Assembly (NCBI GenBank): GCA_017397835.1
Contig: JAFQHV010000018.1
Location: forward strand, 19,682-83,681
Length of the DNA: 64,000 nucleotides
Source: Oscillospiraceae bacterium
GTDB taxonomy: Bacteria > Bacillota > Clostridia > Oscillospirales > Oscillospiraceae
Direction of reading: 5' to 3'
Shown: in pieces, positions 49,528 to 58,838 of the stretch
Layout of the letters: each line of letters opens with the position of its first letter
How positions within the stretch are numbered: the first letter of the stretch is position 1
The notes under the pieces: generated by a model
What the model saw: the letters and a program-made list of their open reading frames with translations, nothing else
Told to the model about the DNA's origin: nothing
Databases searched by the model: none
Program-made: the position numbers and the translations under genes

Positions 49528-52020
49528 ATGGCGATCAATCCCGTGCCCACGCCGGGCAAAACCCTTACGGTGCCGCATTTTCCGACCGCGCATCAGACCG
49601 TTATCTTTCGTCTTTGGGAGTGCGTTCCCTGTGCCAAACTGGCCGAGGTTCTGCGCACCACCGAGGAAAATGTGAAAAAGACTGCCGCCGACATGGGGTT
49701 GGGGGAGCAGGTTTATTTGGATAAGTGGCATTCCCGCGGATACATCACCATTCTGCGCGCTATCTGGAATGTGCTGCCCTATGAGCAGATTTTGCAGCTG
49801 CTGGACTACACCGAAGAGCGGTTGAAGTTCATCCTGAAAGAAGACGACTTCCTTGACTATAAGTTGGGTGAGAAGTGTGATTGCGCCCCGGTGTATTATC
49901 GGGAGTTGACCGGGGAAGAGATGACACGCACCCGCCAAATCAAGGCCGCCATGGACAAATACGTGGCGCCGCTGATGGCGCGCGGGTTCGAGGAGCCGTT
50001 TGACTTTTTCAACGCCCATCGTTATGAACCCCTGTGTGCCGGCAAAGTGGGCGAAGTAAAGGTGGACGGCAGCTGGTATTTGCGCTATCCCACCGGGGAT
50101 GCGCTGCTGCTGGAAATGGTTGAAGACTTCCGCGCCTTTGCTGCCGGGTACGGTGTGGAATTTGCCGAAAACGGCGCGCGTGGGATCACCATTACCCTGG
50201 ACAAGTCCATTGAGGACGAGGAGTATCACGAGGTCACGGTCACGAAGGAGGCCATCACCATCCGTGCCGGCACCGCTACCGGCGCGCTGCGCGGCCTGTA
50301 CGTGCTGGAAAATCAGGCGGAGCGGACGGGCGTATTTGCCTTTGACCGCATGGATATCAAACGCAGAACCAAGGTCAAGATCCGCTACATCAATTCCTTC
50401 TGCAGCCTTTACACCGACGTGTTGGAGTGCGACACCCGCATTTCCTTCCCGGATGAGCTGCTGGCCGCCTATGGCCGAGCCGGAGTCAACGGCGTGTGGA
50501 TCCAGGGCTTGCTGTCTCAGCTGACTCCCAATCCCTTTATGCCCGAGCAGAGCGAGGGCTGGGAAAAACGGTTGGAAACCCTGGCCGCCCTGTGTAACCG
50601 CTGCGCCCGCTACGGCGTGAAAGTCTATATGTACATCAATGAACCCCGTCAGCTGCCTGTGGAGTTCTTTGACGATCACCCCGACATGAAGGGCACCATG
50701 CGCTACGATACCCCCCACGCCGCGACCTTGTGTTCCTCTCATCCCCGGGTGCATCAGTATTTGCGAGATTCCATGCGCGCCCTGTGTTCCGCCGCACCCA
50801 ACCTTGGCGGTTTCATTGTGCTGACCCAGTCGGAGAACAACACCACCTGCTATGCCAACGGCTACCACAAGAGCCACAATGCCCCCAAGGTGGTCAAGAT
50901 GTGTCCTGTCTGCGCAAAGCGGGAGATGTCGGACACGCTGTATGACGTGCTCAGTGCCATCCGGCAGGGTGTGCGGGACGTCAACGATAAAATCAGCATA
51001 ATTCTTTATGCCTGGTGCTTCTCCAAGGACTTTAAGGAGGGGGATCTGGAGCGGCTGATCGGTATGCTGCCCAACGACATGATCTACCTGCAGGTCAGCG
51101 AGGCGGCCAAACCCATTTGCATCGGCGGTGTGGAGAGTCAAGTGGGCGATTACAGCCTGTCCGTCGTCGGCCCCAGTGACGAGACCAAGCGCCAGTGGGG
51201 CATGGCCCAGGCGGGTGGATTGAAGACCATGGCCAAGGTGCAGATCAACACCTCCTGGGAGTGCGCCGCCGCGCCTTTCCTGCCCGTATTCGGCAATGTA
51301 GATCGCCACATCTCCAATTTGGTGAATGCCGGAGTGGAGAACCTGATGCTGTCCTGGACCCACGGCGGCTATGTCGGTGAAAACCTGCGCATTGCCGCGG
51401 CCTATTTCTTCGAGGATGTGAACGCCGATGAGGGCGACCTCTTTGACAAGACCCTGAAAGAGGACTTCGGCCCCTGGGCGGACAAGGTGAAGGCGGCCAG
51501 CGACTGCTTCTGTGAGGCCTTTGCCGAATTCCCCTTCAGCGTTCAGAGCATGTACTTTGGCCCGTCCAACACAGGTGCAGGCAATCTGTTCTATCCGGAA
51601 CCCTCCGGTATGCGGGCCACGATGACTTGCTATCCCTACGACGACGTCGAGCGCTGGCGGCATATCTACCCGCTGGAGGTCTATCAGGATCAGTACCACA
51701 AGCTGCGCTGCAAGTGGGAAGAGGGACTGAAACTCATTGAGGATATGCCCGATTGTGAGTTTAAGGATATGGCCTATTATGGCCACACGCTGTTTGCCTG
51801 CTCCGCCAACCAAATTGACTATGTGCTGCAGCGCGACGGTGCTGCCGATGCCGTGATCATGAAAGAATCGGTTGCCGACGAACTGGAAAAAACCCGATTG
51901 GCCCTTGAAATTGCTTTGCGCAACAGTGCAGTTGGTTATGAGGCGGCTAACCACTACTATGTGCCTCGCACCGGACTGATGGAGAAGCTTATCCAGTGCG
52001 ACTATCTGCTGAACCGCTGA
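49528..52020 (+). CDS. GH20-like large cytoplasmic protein with N-terminal repeat domain
   Basis: Three regions are visible in 830 residues. The N-terminal 130 contain two similar helical units, LAEVLRTTEENVKKTAADMGL and LPYEQILQLLDYTEERLKFIL, the second ending EDDFLDYKLG. Residues about 190-290 resemble the non-catalytic domain of GH20 hexosaminidases (YHEVTVTKEAITIRAGTATG, then ALRGLYVLENQAE). The rest is a TIM-barrel-like core with Cys motif MCPVCAKREM. No signal peptide, so cytoplasmic. Overall layout parallels the two DUF4838 proteins. An intracellular glycosidase acting on imported oligosaccharides is plausible, but no activity is assigned. SD AGAGAGGAGC precedes ATG 49528; an ORF extension to 49438 crosses the promoter. 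Confidence 0.72.
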   Translation: MAINPVPTPGKTLTVPHFPTAHQTVIFRLWECVPCAKLAEVLRTTEENVKKTAADMGLGEQVYLDKWHSRGYITILRAIWNVLPYEQILQLLDYTEERLKFILKEDDFLDYKLGEKCDCAPVYYRELTGEEMTRTRQIKAAMDKYVAPLMARGFEEPFDFFNAHRYEPLCAGKVGEVKVDGSWYLRYPTGDALLLEMVEDFRAFAAGYGVEFAENGARGITITLDKSIEDEEYHEVTVTKEAITIRAGTATGALRGLYVLENQAERTGVFAFDRMDIKRRTKVKIRYINSFCSLYTDVLECDTRISFPDELLAAYGRAGVNGVWIQGLLSQLTPNPFMPEQSEGWEKRLETLAALCNRCARYGVKVYMYINEPRQLPVEFFDDHPDMKGTMRYDTPHAATLCSSHPRVHQYLRDSMRALCSAAPNLGGFIVLTQSENNTTCYANGYHKSHNAPKVVKMCPVCAKREMSDTLYDVLSAIRQGVRDVNDKISIILYAWCFSKDFKEGDLERLIGMLPNDMIYLQVSEAAKPICIGGVESQVGDYSLSVVGPSDETKRQWGMAQAGGLKTMAKVQINTSWECAAAPFLPVFGNVDRHISNLVNAGVENLMLSWTHGGYVGENLRIAAAYFFEDVNADEGDLFDKTLKEDFGPWADKVKAASDCFCEAFAEFPFSVQSMYFGPSNTGAGNLFYPEPSGMRATMTCYPYDDVERWRHIYPLEVYQDQYHKLRCKWEEGLKLIEDMPDCEFKDMAYYGHTLFACSANQIDYVLQRDGAADAVIMKESVADELEKTRLALEIALRNSAVGYEAANHYYVPRTGLMEKLIQCDYLLNR

Positions 52021-52039
52021 AGTGAGGAGGAAAAACGCT

Positions 52040-53050
52040 GTGAATCCGAACGATTATAAACAGACCAAACTGGAGCTGACCGAGGGTGACTACCGCGTGC
52101 TGGAGGTCATCGGTGACTTCGTGCCCGATAACGTGTTCGACGCTCACGCCCATCTCAATCCCCCGGGCGGCCTGTCCAACGAGCAGCAGACCTACGAAAC
52201 CTACCGTGAGTGGATGGGGCCCCTGCTGGGCAACCCCTCCAACATCCGGCTCAACGCCCTTGCCGAGGTGACCGGGCCCCGCGCCACCAGCATCGAAGGC
52301 CGCCGGGAAATCAACGAGTACCTCTGCGACCAGCTGGTCAAGGCGCCCAACTGCGTGGGTTCCGCCTTCTTTGGCCCGGAAGAAACCGAGGAGCAGATCG
52401 CCGAGATGCTGTCCCGCCCCCGAATGGTGGGCATCAAGTGCTACGCCACCACGACGACCAACCCTAACCGCAATGCGGTTGCCATTGGGGATTTCCTGTC
52501 CGAGGCGCAGTGGACGGTGGCCAACCAGCTCAAGCGGCCCATCTGCCTGCACATGATGCGACCCAAGGCCCTGTCCGACCCCGATAACCTGGCCTACATT
52601 CAGAAGATGACCGCCCGCTATCCCGACGCCAAGCTGGTGCTGGCCCACTGCGCCCGCGGCTTTGCCGGCTGGAACACCATTGAGGCCATTGACAAAATCG
52701 CCCATATCGACAACGTGTGGTACGACATCTCCGCCATCTGCGAGGTGGGCACCATCGCCTCCACCATCATGCGCACCGCGGGCAAAAAGGTCATGTGGGG
52801 CAGCGATTTCCCTGTGTGCAAGTACCGCGGCTGCTCCCTGTCCATGGGCGACAGCTTCCTGTGGATCACCGGCGCCACTTACGCCACGCTGGAGCCGACT
52901 TTGGAAGAGAAGGGGCTGAAACCTTGCCTGTACACTCTGCAGACCATGCTGGCCTTTAAGCAGACGGCCACCCTGCTGAACCTGGATCGCACCCAGGTGG
53001 AGGATATTTTCTACAACAACGCCATGAACCTGTACGGTCTGAAGGACTGA
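52040..53050 (+). CDS. Amidohydrolase-family (amidohydro-rel) metalloenzyme
   Basis: The 336-residue TIM-barrel amidohydrolase has the early FDAHAHLNPPGG (HxH, about 34-45), CLHMMRPK in the middle (about 170), LVLAHCARGFAGWNT (about 200) and WGSDFPVCKYRG (about 253-264, catalytic Asp). These metal-ligand positions fit the amidohydrolase-related type. The substrate is unknown. It starts at GTG 52040 with SD GTGAGGAGG at nine bases and is co-transcribed with the GH20-like gene (19-base gap). Hydrolysis or decarboxylation of a product of that enzyme is an inference. Confidence 0.85.
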   Translation: MNPNDYKQTKLELTEGDYRVLEVIGDFVPDNVFDAHAHLNPPGGLSNEQQTYETYREWMGPLLGNPSNIRLNALAEVTGPRATSIEGRREINEYLCDQLVKAPNCVGSAFFGPEETEEQIAEMLSRPRMVGIKCYATTTTNPNRNAVAIGDFLSEAQWTVANQLKRPICLHMMRPKALSDPDNLAYIQKMTARYPDAKLVLAHCARGFAGWNTIEAIDKIAHIDNVWYDISAICEVGTIASTIMRTAGKKVMWGSDFPVCKYRGCSLSMGDSFLWITGATYATLEPTLEEKGLKPCLYTLQTMLAFKQTATLLNLDRTQVEDIFYNNAMNLYGLKD

Positions 53051-53058
53051 TACATAAT

Positions 53059-53091
53059 AAAACCCCCGTGCCGCATGGCACGGGGGTTTTT
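53059..53091. terminator. Bidirectional terminator between amidohydrolase and nitroreductase
   Basis: AAAACCCCCGTGCC pairs with GGCACGGGGGTTTT around GCAT; T runs occur on both strands. Confidence 0.93.
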
Positions 53092-53099
53092 CTGTTTGC

Positions 53100-53618
53100 T
53101 TAAAATGTTTCGTAGAGGACAGTTTCTTCCACAGGGCGGAAGGCGAAGTGCATATCGATGGGTTTTGCTTTGTCGGAGGGGTAACCCAGTACCAGCAAAG
53201 CCACCGGCTCGATCTGTTCGGGAATATTGAACTGTTCCCGCATGGCGGTGGGATTAAAATGCATGACCCAGCAGGAGCCGACGCCCTCATTTTGCGCCGC
53301 CAGCATCATATAGGTGGTGACGATGGTGGCATCCACCGGGGAGGAAAGGGCGCCGTCGTAGACCCGCTTCCAGCTTTCGGTCTTGTTGTGGCAGACAAGC
53401 AGGGCAGTGGGCGCGTTAAAGTGGCACTTGGTACATTGGCGCAGCTTGGCAATCGCTTCATCTGTGTTCAGGACAAGGATGCGCTGGGGCTGATAGTTGC
53501 AGCCGGTGGGCGCTTTGTGACCGGCGGCAAGGATCTTGTCGATCACCGTCCGGGGCAGATGTTCGGGCTTGAAATCCCGCACGGAATAACGTGCGTCGAT
53601 CAGTTGTTCAAAATCCAT
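53100..53618 (-). CDS. Nitroreductase-family FMN oxidoreductase
   Basis: The 172-residue protein has the family start DARYSVRDFKPEHLPRTVID (about 8-27), followed by KAPTGCNYQPQRILVL, and the later AAQNEGVGSCWVMHF segment binding FMN. Such enzymes are homodimers that reduce nitro groups, quinones or related substrates with NAD(P)H in the cytoplasm. It sits nine bases after hslO, last in the yerC2-methyltransferase-hslO-nitroreductase run, consistent with redox-stress function. SD is GAGGTG. Confidence 0.9.
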   Translation of the reverse strand: MDFEQLIDARYSVRDFKPEHLPRTVIDKILAAGHKAPTGCNYQPQRILVLNTDEAIAKLRQCTKCHFNAPTALLVCHNKTESWKRVYDGALSSPVDATIVTTYMMLAAQNEGVGSCWVMHFNPTAMREQFNIPEQIEPVALLVLGYPSDKAKPIDMHFAFRPVEETVLYETF

Positions 53619-53627
53619 ATTTGCACC

Positions 53628-54506
53628 TCACATATTAGCCAAAAGGGACTCCAGTTCATCGCGTGTAAAGTTATAAAGCTTGTCACAAAACTGGCAGGAG
53701 AGCTCCGCCTGACCCTGCTCTTCAATCATCTGGGACAGCTCCTGACGGCCCATGCTGATCAGGGCCCGCTCCACCCGGTCACGGCTGCAGTAGCAGCGGT
53801 ACTCCACCGGGTGCCGTTCCAGCACCTCCAGCTCGAAGTCGGACAGTACGGCACGCAGCAGACCCTCCGCATCCAGGCCGCCAAGCAGGGCCTTGCTTAC
53901 CGAGCCAAGGCCGCGCACGCCCTTTTCGATCTTTTCGATCATGCTCTCGTCGGCGCCGGGCAGCAGCTGAATCAGGTAGCCGCCGGCTGCGATGACAGAC
54001 TGGTCGGTGTCCACGCGCACGCCCAAAGCGCAGGCGGTTGGGATCTGTTCGCTTTCCACAAAGTACATGGCGATGTCGTCGGCGATCTCGCCGGTGAACA
54101 TACCGATGCTGCCCACATAGGGTTCCTTCATGCCCAGATCCTTGATGACGGTCAGGGTACCGGTCTCGCCCACGGCAGTGCCCACGTCCAGCTTGCCCGG
54201 CTCAATCTCCATCAGGGCCACGTCGGGGTGCTGCACGTAGCCGCGGACGTTGCCGTGGTTATCGGAAACGGCCAAAATGGTGCCAAGAGGGCCGCCGCCC
54301 TTGATTTGCAGGGTGAGAGAGCCGTTCTCGGCCTTCAAAGCATCACCCATGAGTCCGGCGGCCAGCAGGGCGCGGCCCAGTGCCGCGGTAGCCACAGGCA
54401 GGGTGGTGTGGATGTTGCGGGCCCGCTCCACAAGGTCGCGGCCCGTGATGGCGGCGGCCTGGATCAGTCCGTCGCCGGTGATCGCTCTTACAATTTCATC
54501 TGCCAT
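53628..54506 (-). CDS. hslO: Hsp33 redox-regulated chaperone
   Basis: The 292-residue protein starts DEIVRAITGDGLIQAAAITG and has the conserved middle block TLTVIKDLGMKEPYVGSIGM. The zinc-binding Cys motifs CYCSRDR (about 235) and CQFCDKLYNF (about 270) define Hsp33; they sense oxidants by disulfide formation. All four cysteines are present. It acts in the cytoplasm as a holdase under oxidative stress. ATG 54506 is chosen because residues upstream are not Hsp33-like and the methyltransferase stop is at 54509. Confidence 0.95.
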   Translation of the reverse strand: MADEIVRAITGDGLIQAAAITGRDLVERARNIHTTLPVATAALGRALLAAGLMGDALKAENGSLTLQIKGGGPLGTILAVSDNHGNVRGYVQHPDVALMEIEPGKLDVGTAVGETGTLTVIKDLGMKEPYVGSIGMFTGEIADDIAMYFVESEQIPTACALGVRVDTDQSVIAAGGYLIQLLPGADESMIEKIEKGVRGLGSVSKALLGGLDAEGLLRAVLSDFELEVLERHPVEYRCYCSRDRVERALISMGRQELSQMIEEQGQAELSCQFCDKLYNFTRDELESLLANM

Positions 54507-54508
54507 AA

Positions 54509-55261
54509 TTAAGTATCCTTTCTCGCTACGAAGAAAATGCGCTGTTCGTCCGTGCCGGGTCGGCGCATGGACAGCTCGCCGTATTGCCGCACATCCCGGA
54601 AGCCGGCCTCGTGCAGGTATTGGGACAGCTCCTCGGGGGTATAGGCGTACTCCTCGTGCAGTTCCTCGCCCCGGTCCCAAAGACCGGTTTCCTCGTCCAG
54701 GGCGAAGATGTCCATAAAGTAGGAGCAAATGCGCCGCCGGGGGGAGTATTCGCCCCGCCACACGCAGTAGGCATCCTCGGTTTCGTCCAAAAAGACCTGT
54801 CCGTCCATGGCCTGCAGCTTGGCAGGGGTGTTGAAGTCAAAGATAAACAGGCCGCCTGGCATCAAAAACAAATGCACCCGCTCAAAGGCCTTTTTCAGCT
54901 TTTTGGGGCTGGTGACGTAATTCACGCTGTCCAGACAGCACACGCAGGCATCGATGGTGCCGTACAGGTCCAGCTTGTCCATGCTCTGGCACAGGAAGAT
55001 GGGTGGGATATCCACGTCGTCGTCCGCCTTGTTTGCGGCCTGCGCCAGCATATCCGAAGACAGGTCCGCGCCGATCATCTCATAACCCCGGCGGGCCAGC
55101 TCCCACGTCAGCGAGCCGGTGCCGCAGGCCAGATCCAGCACCGTCTTTCCGGGCAGCCCCCGGCGATCAAAATGCCGCTGAAGATAGTCGGCCCAGCGAT
55201 TGTAATCCACGTCACGGGTAAACCGGTCGTAGCAGCCGGCCAAAAAATCATAGCTTGCCAT
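54509..55261 (-). CDS. Class I SAM-dependent methyltransferase
   Basis: The 250-residue Rossmann-fold methyltransferase has motif I VLDLACGTGSLTWELARRGY (about 41-60), motif II GADLSSDMLAQA (about 63) and the post-motif CVCCLDSVNYVT (about 104). It resembles the small-molecule methyltransferases common in Firmicutes. The start overlaps the yerC2 stop by 14 bases, showing translational coupling. Its substrate is unknown. Confidence 0.9.
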   Translation of the reverse strand: MASYDFLAGCYDRFTRDVDYNRWADYLQRHFDRRGLPGKTVLDLACGTGSLTWELARRGYEMIGADLSSDMLAQAANKADDDVDIPPIFLCQSMDKLDLYGTIDACVCCLDSVNYVTSPKKLKKAFERVHLFLMPGGLFIFDFNTPAKLQAMDGQVFLDETEDAYCVWRGEYSPRRRICSYFMDIFALDEETGLWDRGEELHEEYAYTPEELSQYLHEAGFRDVRQYGELSMRRPGTDEQRIFFVARKDT

Positions 55262-55550
55262 CGGAGTCCTCCTGCAGGCGGGGGATTACGGTTTGATAGC
55301 CGTCCTCACCGTACATCAGAGCGCGGTTGACCCGGCTGATGGTGGCGCTGGAGGCACCGGTCCGCTCCAGAATATCGCTGTAGATCAGGCCCTCGTTCAG
55401 CAGCAGAGCCACCTCCATACGCTGCTCCATGGCGCGCAGTTCGGACACAGTACAAAGGTCCTGAAAAAAGCGGCGGCACTCGTCCATGTCCTTCAGCGTG
55501 AGGATGGCCTGATATAAGATGTCGTTTGGCTCGCGGGGAGGAAGTTTCAT
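55248..55550 (-). CDS. YerC/YecD family TrpR-like regulator, second copy
   Basis: The 100-residue protein aligns with the copy at 41133-41438: LKDMDECRRFFQDLCTVSEL, RAMEQRMEVALLLNEGLIYS and recognition helix TGASSATISRVNRALM. The operator-reading helix is almost identical in both, so they may bind related sequences. It heads a run with the methyltransferase, hslO and the nitroreductase. SD AAAGGATGG precedes ATG 55550. Confidence 0.88.
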   Translation of the reverse strand: MKLPPREPNDILYQAILTLKDMDECRRFFQDLCTVSELRAMEQRMEVALLLNEGLIYSDILERTGASSATISRVNRALMYGEDGYQTVIPRLQEDSDGKL

Positions 55551-55685
55551 AACATACCATCCTTTCTTACCCATAGGCCGATATAGTACCAAATATTTTA
55601 TCAAATCAGTTTGTGAAAGTAAAGGGGGAATTACGCAAACCAAACCCGGTCCGTGCGCATAAACTGTCCCAAAGGAGGCGGTTTT

Positions 55686-56345
55686 GTGAAACAGGTGCAG
55701 CAACCGCAGATGGAAATGCTGCGGGAAGAATGGAAGCTGACCCTGCAGGGAGAGTCGGTACTGATCGGTCGGTTGTCCTATCCGCGATTCACCGGGGATG
55801 GGCGAGGGGTACGGGCCATCAACCGCTACTATCGACGGGTGGCGGAAACGTGGAAGCGAAGATGGAACCGGGAATTGTATTGTCGTGCCTGTCTGGACCT
55901 TGCTGATCGCGGGGCGGCGGGCAAACGGTTTCAACCGTGGCAGGCCGAGTTGACGACCTGCGTGACGTTGACCAGCGGTGACCGGTTCAGCCTGTGGCAG
56001 GAAACGAAAGAACAGCAGGGGAACCAACCGCCATTCGTTGTGCGCAGGGGGGATAGTTGGAACGTGAGGACCGGCGCGCCGATAACGCTGGCATCTGCGC
56101 TTTGCGGGGGAAAGCGTTGGCGCAGGAAGCTGCTTGAACAACTGGTACAGCAGGTGGAGCGGCGGCTGAACCAAGGGGAAAGCCTGTTGTTCCAGGCCTG
56201 TCCACAACTTGTGAAAGCGGAGTTTGACCCTGCAAACTTTTGGCTGGAAGAGGATGGCCTGCGGATCTTTTACCCGCCGGAGGTGTTGGGCAGCCGGGTG
56301 GAGGGTACGGTCGTGTTCGCGGTTTCGGTCCCCGGGCAGGAATGA
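55686..56345 (+). CDS. RsiV-like (DUF3298) domain protein
   Basis: The 219-residue protein has the DUF3298/RsiV C-terminal pattern: ITLASALCGGKRWRRKLLEQ, then DPANFWLEEDGLRIFYPPEV ending GTVVFAVSVP. RsiV-type domains sit outside the membrane in anti-sigma factors or lysozyme-binding proteins. This protein has no obvious signal peptide or membrane segment, so it is either soluble or exported by an unseen route. The GTG at 55686 has AAAGGAGG upstream. The AGCS symporter gene begins 41 bases later. Confidence 0.82.
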   Translation: MKQVQQPQMEMLREEWKLTLQGESVLIGRLSYPRFTGDGRGVRAINRYYRRVAETWKRRWNRELYCRACLDLADRGAAGKRFQPWQAELTTCVTLTSGDRFSLWQETKEQQGNQPPFVVRRGDSWNVRTGAPITLASALCGGKRWRRKLLEQLVQQVERRLNQGESLLFQACPQLVKAEFDPANFWLEEDGLRIFYPPEVLGSRVEGTVVFAVSVPGQE

Positions 56346-56386
56346 GCTTGCAAATGTCCACATACCTGTAGACGGGAGGCGGTGGC

Positions 56387-57730
56387 ATGGCGTTTGTAGC
56401 TCGGCTGGCAGATTTTATGTGGTTTCCGTGGCTGCTGGGGCTGTTTTTGCTGGTGGGCGTGTACTATTCCGTCCGAACCGGGTTCTTTCAATTCTTTGGG
56501 ATACGGCACTGGTTTGGCGCGACGATGGGCGGCTTGCTGCGGGCAGGACAGCGGCAGGGGACGGGGATCACTCGATTGCAGGCACTGACCACGGCCCTTG
56601 CCTCTACCATCGGTACCGGCAGTGTGACCGGGGTAGCGACGGCTATTTGGTTCGGCGGGCCGGGAGCGGTGCTTTGGATGTGGGTCAGCGCCGCGCTTGG
56701 AATGATGACCGGCTGTGCGGAGAAGATTTTGACACTGCACTGGCGGCAGTTGGGACCGGACGGCAGCTGGCGGGGCGGACCCATGTACTACATTGCCAAA
56801 GGAATGGGGAGCCGCTTTTTGGCTGTGTGGTTCTCGGCGGCCTGTGTAGGTGGCGCACTGGCGGGAGGGGGGATGGTGCAAAGCAGCGCCATCGCCCAAA
56901 GCCTTGATCGCGCGGCAGGGGTAGATCGACTTTGGGTCGGTATCGCGGTGGCGGTGCTGGCGGGCGTGATACTGGTCGGCGGTATCGGTCGTATCGCCCG
57001 GGTCAGTCAGCTGTTGATGCCCGCTATGGCACTGTTGTTTCTTGGAAGTGCCGGGGCGGTGCTGTGGCTGTGCCGTGAACGATTGCCCGAAACCCTTTGG
57101 CTGATCGTTAAAAGCGCGTTGACACCACAGGCGACGGTGGGCGGCGTGGGAGCTGCGGCGGCAGTCCGATACGGCGTGGCGCGGGGCGTATTTACCAACG
57201 AGGCGGGGATGGGATCCACCGCCATGGCCCACGCAAATGCGGACACCAAGTGCCCCGGAGAACAGGGAATGTGGGGTATGTTCGAAGTGTTTTTCGCTAC
57301 GGTGGTAGTCTGCACCGCAACGGCGCTGGTCATCCTCTGCGCCGGGGTGTATGACCCGGCTGCGGCGGGAGCGGGCGGGGACATAGGGGTTTCTCTTGCG
57401 GCAGACTCCTTTGGCCGGGTACTGGGACCTGCGGGAGCAAGGATCGTGGAGGTCAGTGTGGCGCTGTTTGCCTTTTCCTCGGTACTTGGGTGGAGCTTTT
57501 ACGGGCAGACGGCTATGGAGTGGTTGTTTGGCGGGCGGTGGGCAAAACCGGCGTGGCTGTGTGTGTTTCTTTCGGCCTGTATTTCGGGAAGTGTGGCCCC
57601 GGCGGAACTGGTGTGGCAATTGGTGGACCTGTTCAGCGCATTGATGGCGCTGCCAAATCTGACGGCGCTGCTTTTCCTGTCGCCCCAAGGGTTAAAACTG
57701 CTTTGGGAATATCTTGACAACAAGAGATAG
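56387..57730 (+). CDS. Sodium:alanine/glycine symporter (AGCS family), second copy; ends in TAG
   Basis: The 447-residue symporter has family blocks ITRLQALTTALASTIGTGSV (about 63) and FTNEAGMGSTAMAHANAD (about 268), and about ten membrane segments. It is clearly diverged from the copy at 10778-12178. Na+-coupled uptake of a small amino acid is expected. It ends LLWEYLDNKR followed by TAG (57728-57730), the only TAG among the annotated stops. In frame, GAA-TGT-GTG-TAA follows, so reading through would add just three residues. SD is GGGAGGCGG. Confidence 0.92.
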   Translation: MAFVARLADFMWFPWLLGLFLLVGVYYSVRTGFFQFFGIRHWFGATMGGLLRAGQRQGTGITRLQALTTALASTIGTGSVTGVATAIWFGGPGAVLWMWVSAALGMMTGCAEKILTLHWRQLGPDGSWRGGPMYYIAKGMGSRFLAVWFSAACVGGALAGGGMVQSSAIAQSLDRAAGVDRLWVGIAVAVLAGVILVGGIGRIARVSQLLMPAMALLFLGSAGAVLWLCRERLPETLWLIVKSALTPQATVGGVGAAAAVRYGVARGVFTNEAGMGSTAMAHANADTKCPGEQGMWGMFEVFFATVVVCTATALVILCAGVYDPAAAGAGGDIGVSLAADSFGRVLGPAGARIVEVSVALFAFSSVLGWSFYGQTAMEWLFGGRWAKPAWLCVFLSACISGSVAPAELVWQLVDLFSALMALPNLTALLFLSPQGLKLLWEYLDNKR

Positions 57731-57781
57731 GAATGTGTGTAAAGTCAAAACACTGTTCAGAAGTTCGGGAATGAAATGTAC

Positions 57782-57810
57782 TTGCATACCATGCGCTTTT
57801 CTGTTACAAT
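57782..57810 (+). promoter_or_regulatory. Promoter of the EamA transporter
   Basis: TTGCAT (57782-57787), a 17-base spacer and TACAAT (57805-57810), upstream of the ATG at 57847. Confidence 0.55.
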
Positions 57811-57846
57811 ACCCAGCAGACCAGTGAGACGGAGCGTGTAGCAGAT

Positions 57847-58731
57847 ATGAGTCCGAATGTGATGCGAAGGTTAGCGAAACCCATGCTGTTTGCGGCGGCG
57901 ATCATATGGGGTACGTCTTTTTTTATTATGAAAAATGCGTTGGATGTAATGCCGGTGTTTACGCTGCTGGCCATCCGGTTTACAGTGGGTGCCTGCCTGC
58001 TGGCGGCGGTGTGCGCCAAGAAATGGAAGACCTTTACGTGGGACTACCTGTGGCGCGGGGCCGTGATCGGCGCGTTTCTGTTTTTGGCGTATTTAATTCA
58101 AACTTTTGGCCTGGAACGGACCACGCCCTCGAAAAACGCTTTCTTAACGGCGGTTTACTGCGTGCTGGTGCCCTTTTTCTACTGGGCGGTGATGAAGCGC
58201 CGTCCCGACCGCTACAACATCATAGCGGCGGTGCTGTGCGTGACCGGTGTAGGTCTGGTGTCACTGAACGGTGATCTGACCGTTGCCACGGGCGACTGGC
58301 TGACTCTGATCGCCGCCGGATTCTATGCCGCCCACATTATCGCGGTGGAAAAGACCTCCGCGGGTAAGGATATCTACCTGTTAACGGTGCTTCAGTTTGC
58401 TTTCGCGGGCGCGTATGCGTGGGTCGGAAGCGCTGCCCTTGAGACCATCCCGGTACAGGCGCTGCAGGACCCCGGGGTGTTCCTGCCGCTGGCCTATCTG
58501 TGCGTGATGCCCACCACCGTGGCCCTGCTGTTCCAAAACGTGGGACAGATCTGGTCCGACCCGGCTTCCGCCTCCGTTATCCTGTCGTTGGAGTCGGTGT
58601 TTGGTGTGCTGTTCTCCGTGGTGTTCTATCACGACGTGGTCACGGCCATGATGCTGGCCGGGTTTGCGGTCATCTTCGTGGCGGTGCTGTGTTCGGAGAC
58701 GAAGTTCGTCTTCCTGCGAAAAGCAAATTAA
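57847..58731 (+). CDS. EamA/DMT-family transporter
   Basis: The 294-residue protein has ten hydrophobic segments in two EamA repeats. The first begins KPMLFAAAIIWGTSFFIMKN, and the second ends SVFGVLFSVVFYHDVVTAMM. Drug/metabolite transporters of this type usually export small metabolites or amino acids; no substrate can be named. Its SD is weak (GGAG 14 bases upstream), and an in-frame ATG 15 bases later is an alternative start. Monocistronic, with a strong terminator. Confidence 0.9.
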   Translation: MSPNVMRRLAKPMLFAAAIIWGTSFFIMKNALDVMPVFTLLAIRFTVGACLLAAVCAKKWKTFTWDYLWRGAVIGAFLFLAYLIQTFGLERTTPSKNAFLTAVYCVLVPFFYWAVMKRRPDRYNIIAAVLCVTGVGLVSLNGDLTVATGDWLTLIAAGFYAAHIIAVEKTSAGKDIYLLTVLQFAFAGAYAWVGSAALETIPVQALQDPGVFLPLAYLCVMPTTVALLFQNVGQIWSDPASASVILSLESVFGVLFSVVFYHDVVTAMMLAGFAVIFVAVLCSETKFVFLRKAN

Positions 58732-58738
58732 CAAAACC

Positions 58739-58770
58739 AAGAGCGCGGTCTATTTGACCGCGCTCTTTTT
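58739..58770 (+). terminator. Terminator after the EamA transporter
   Basis: AAGAGCGCGGTC pairs with GACCGCGCTCTT around a five-base loop, followed by a T tract. Confidence 0.92.
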
Positions 58771-58838
58771 GCACCTGTCTGCCTTGATCTTCATAGCATG
58801 GGGAAACGGGCGGCGTTTGCCGCAAAAGGAGGCAGACT

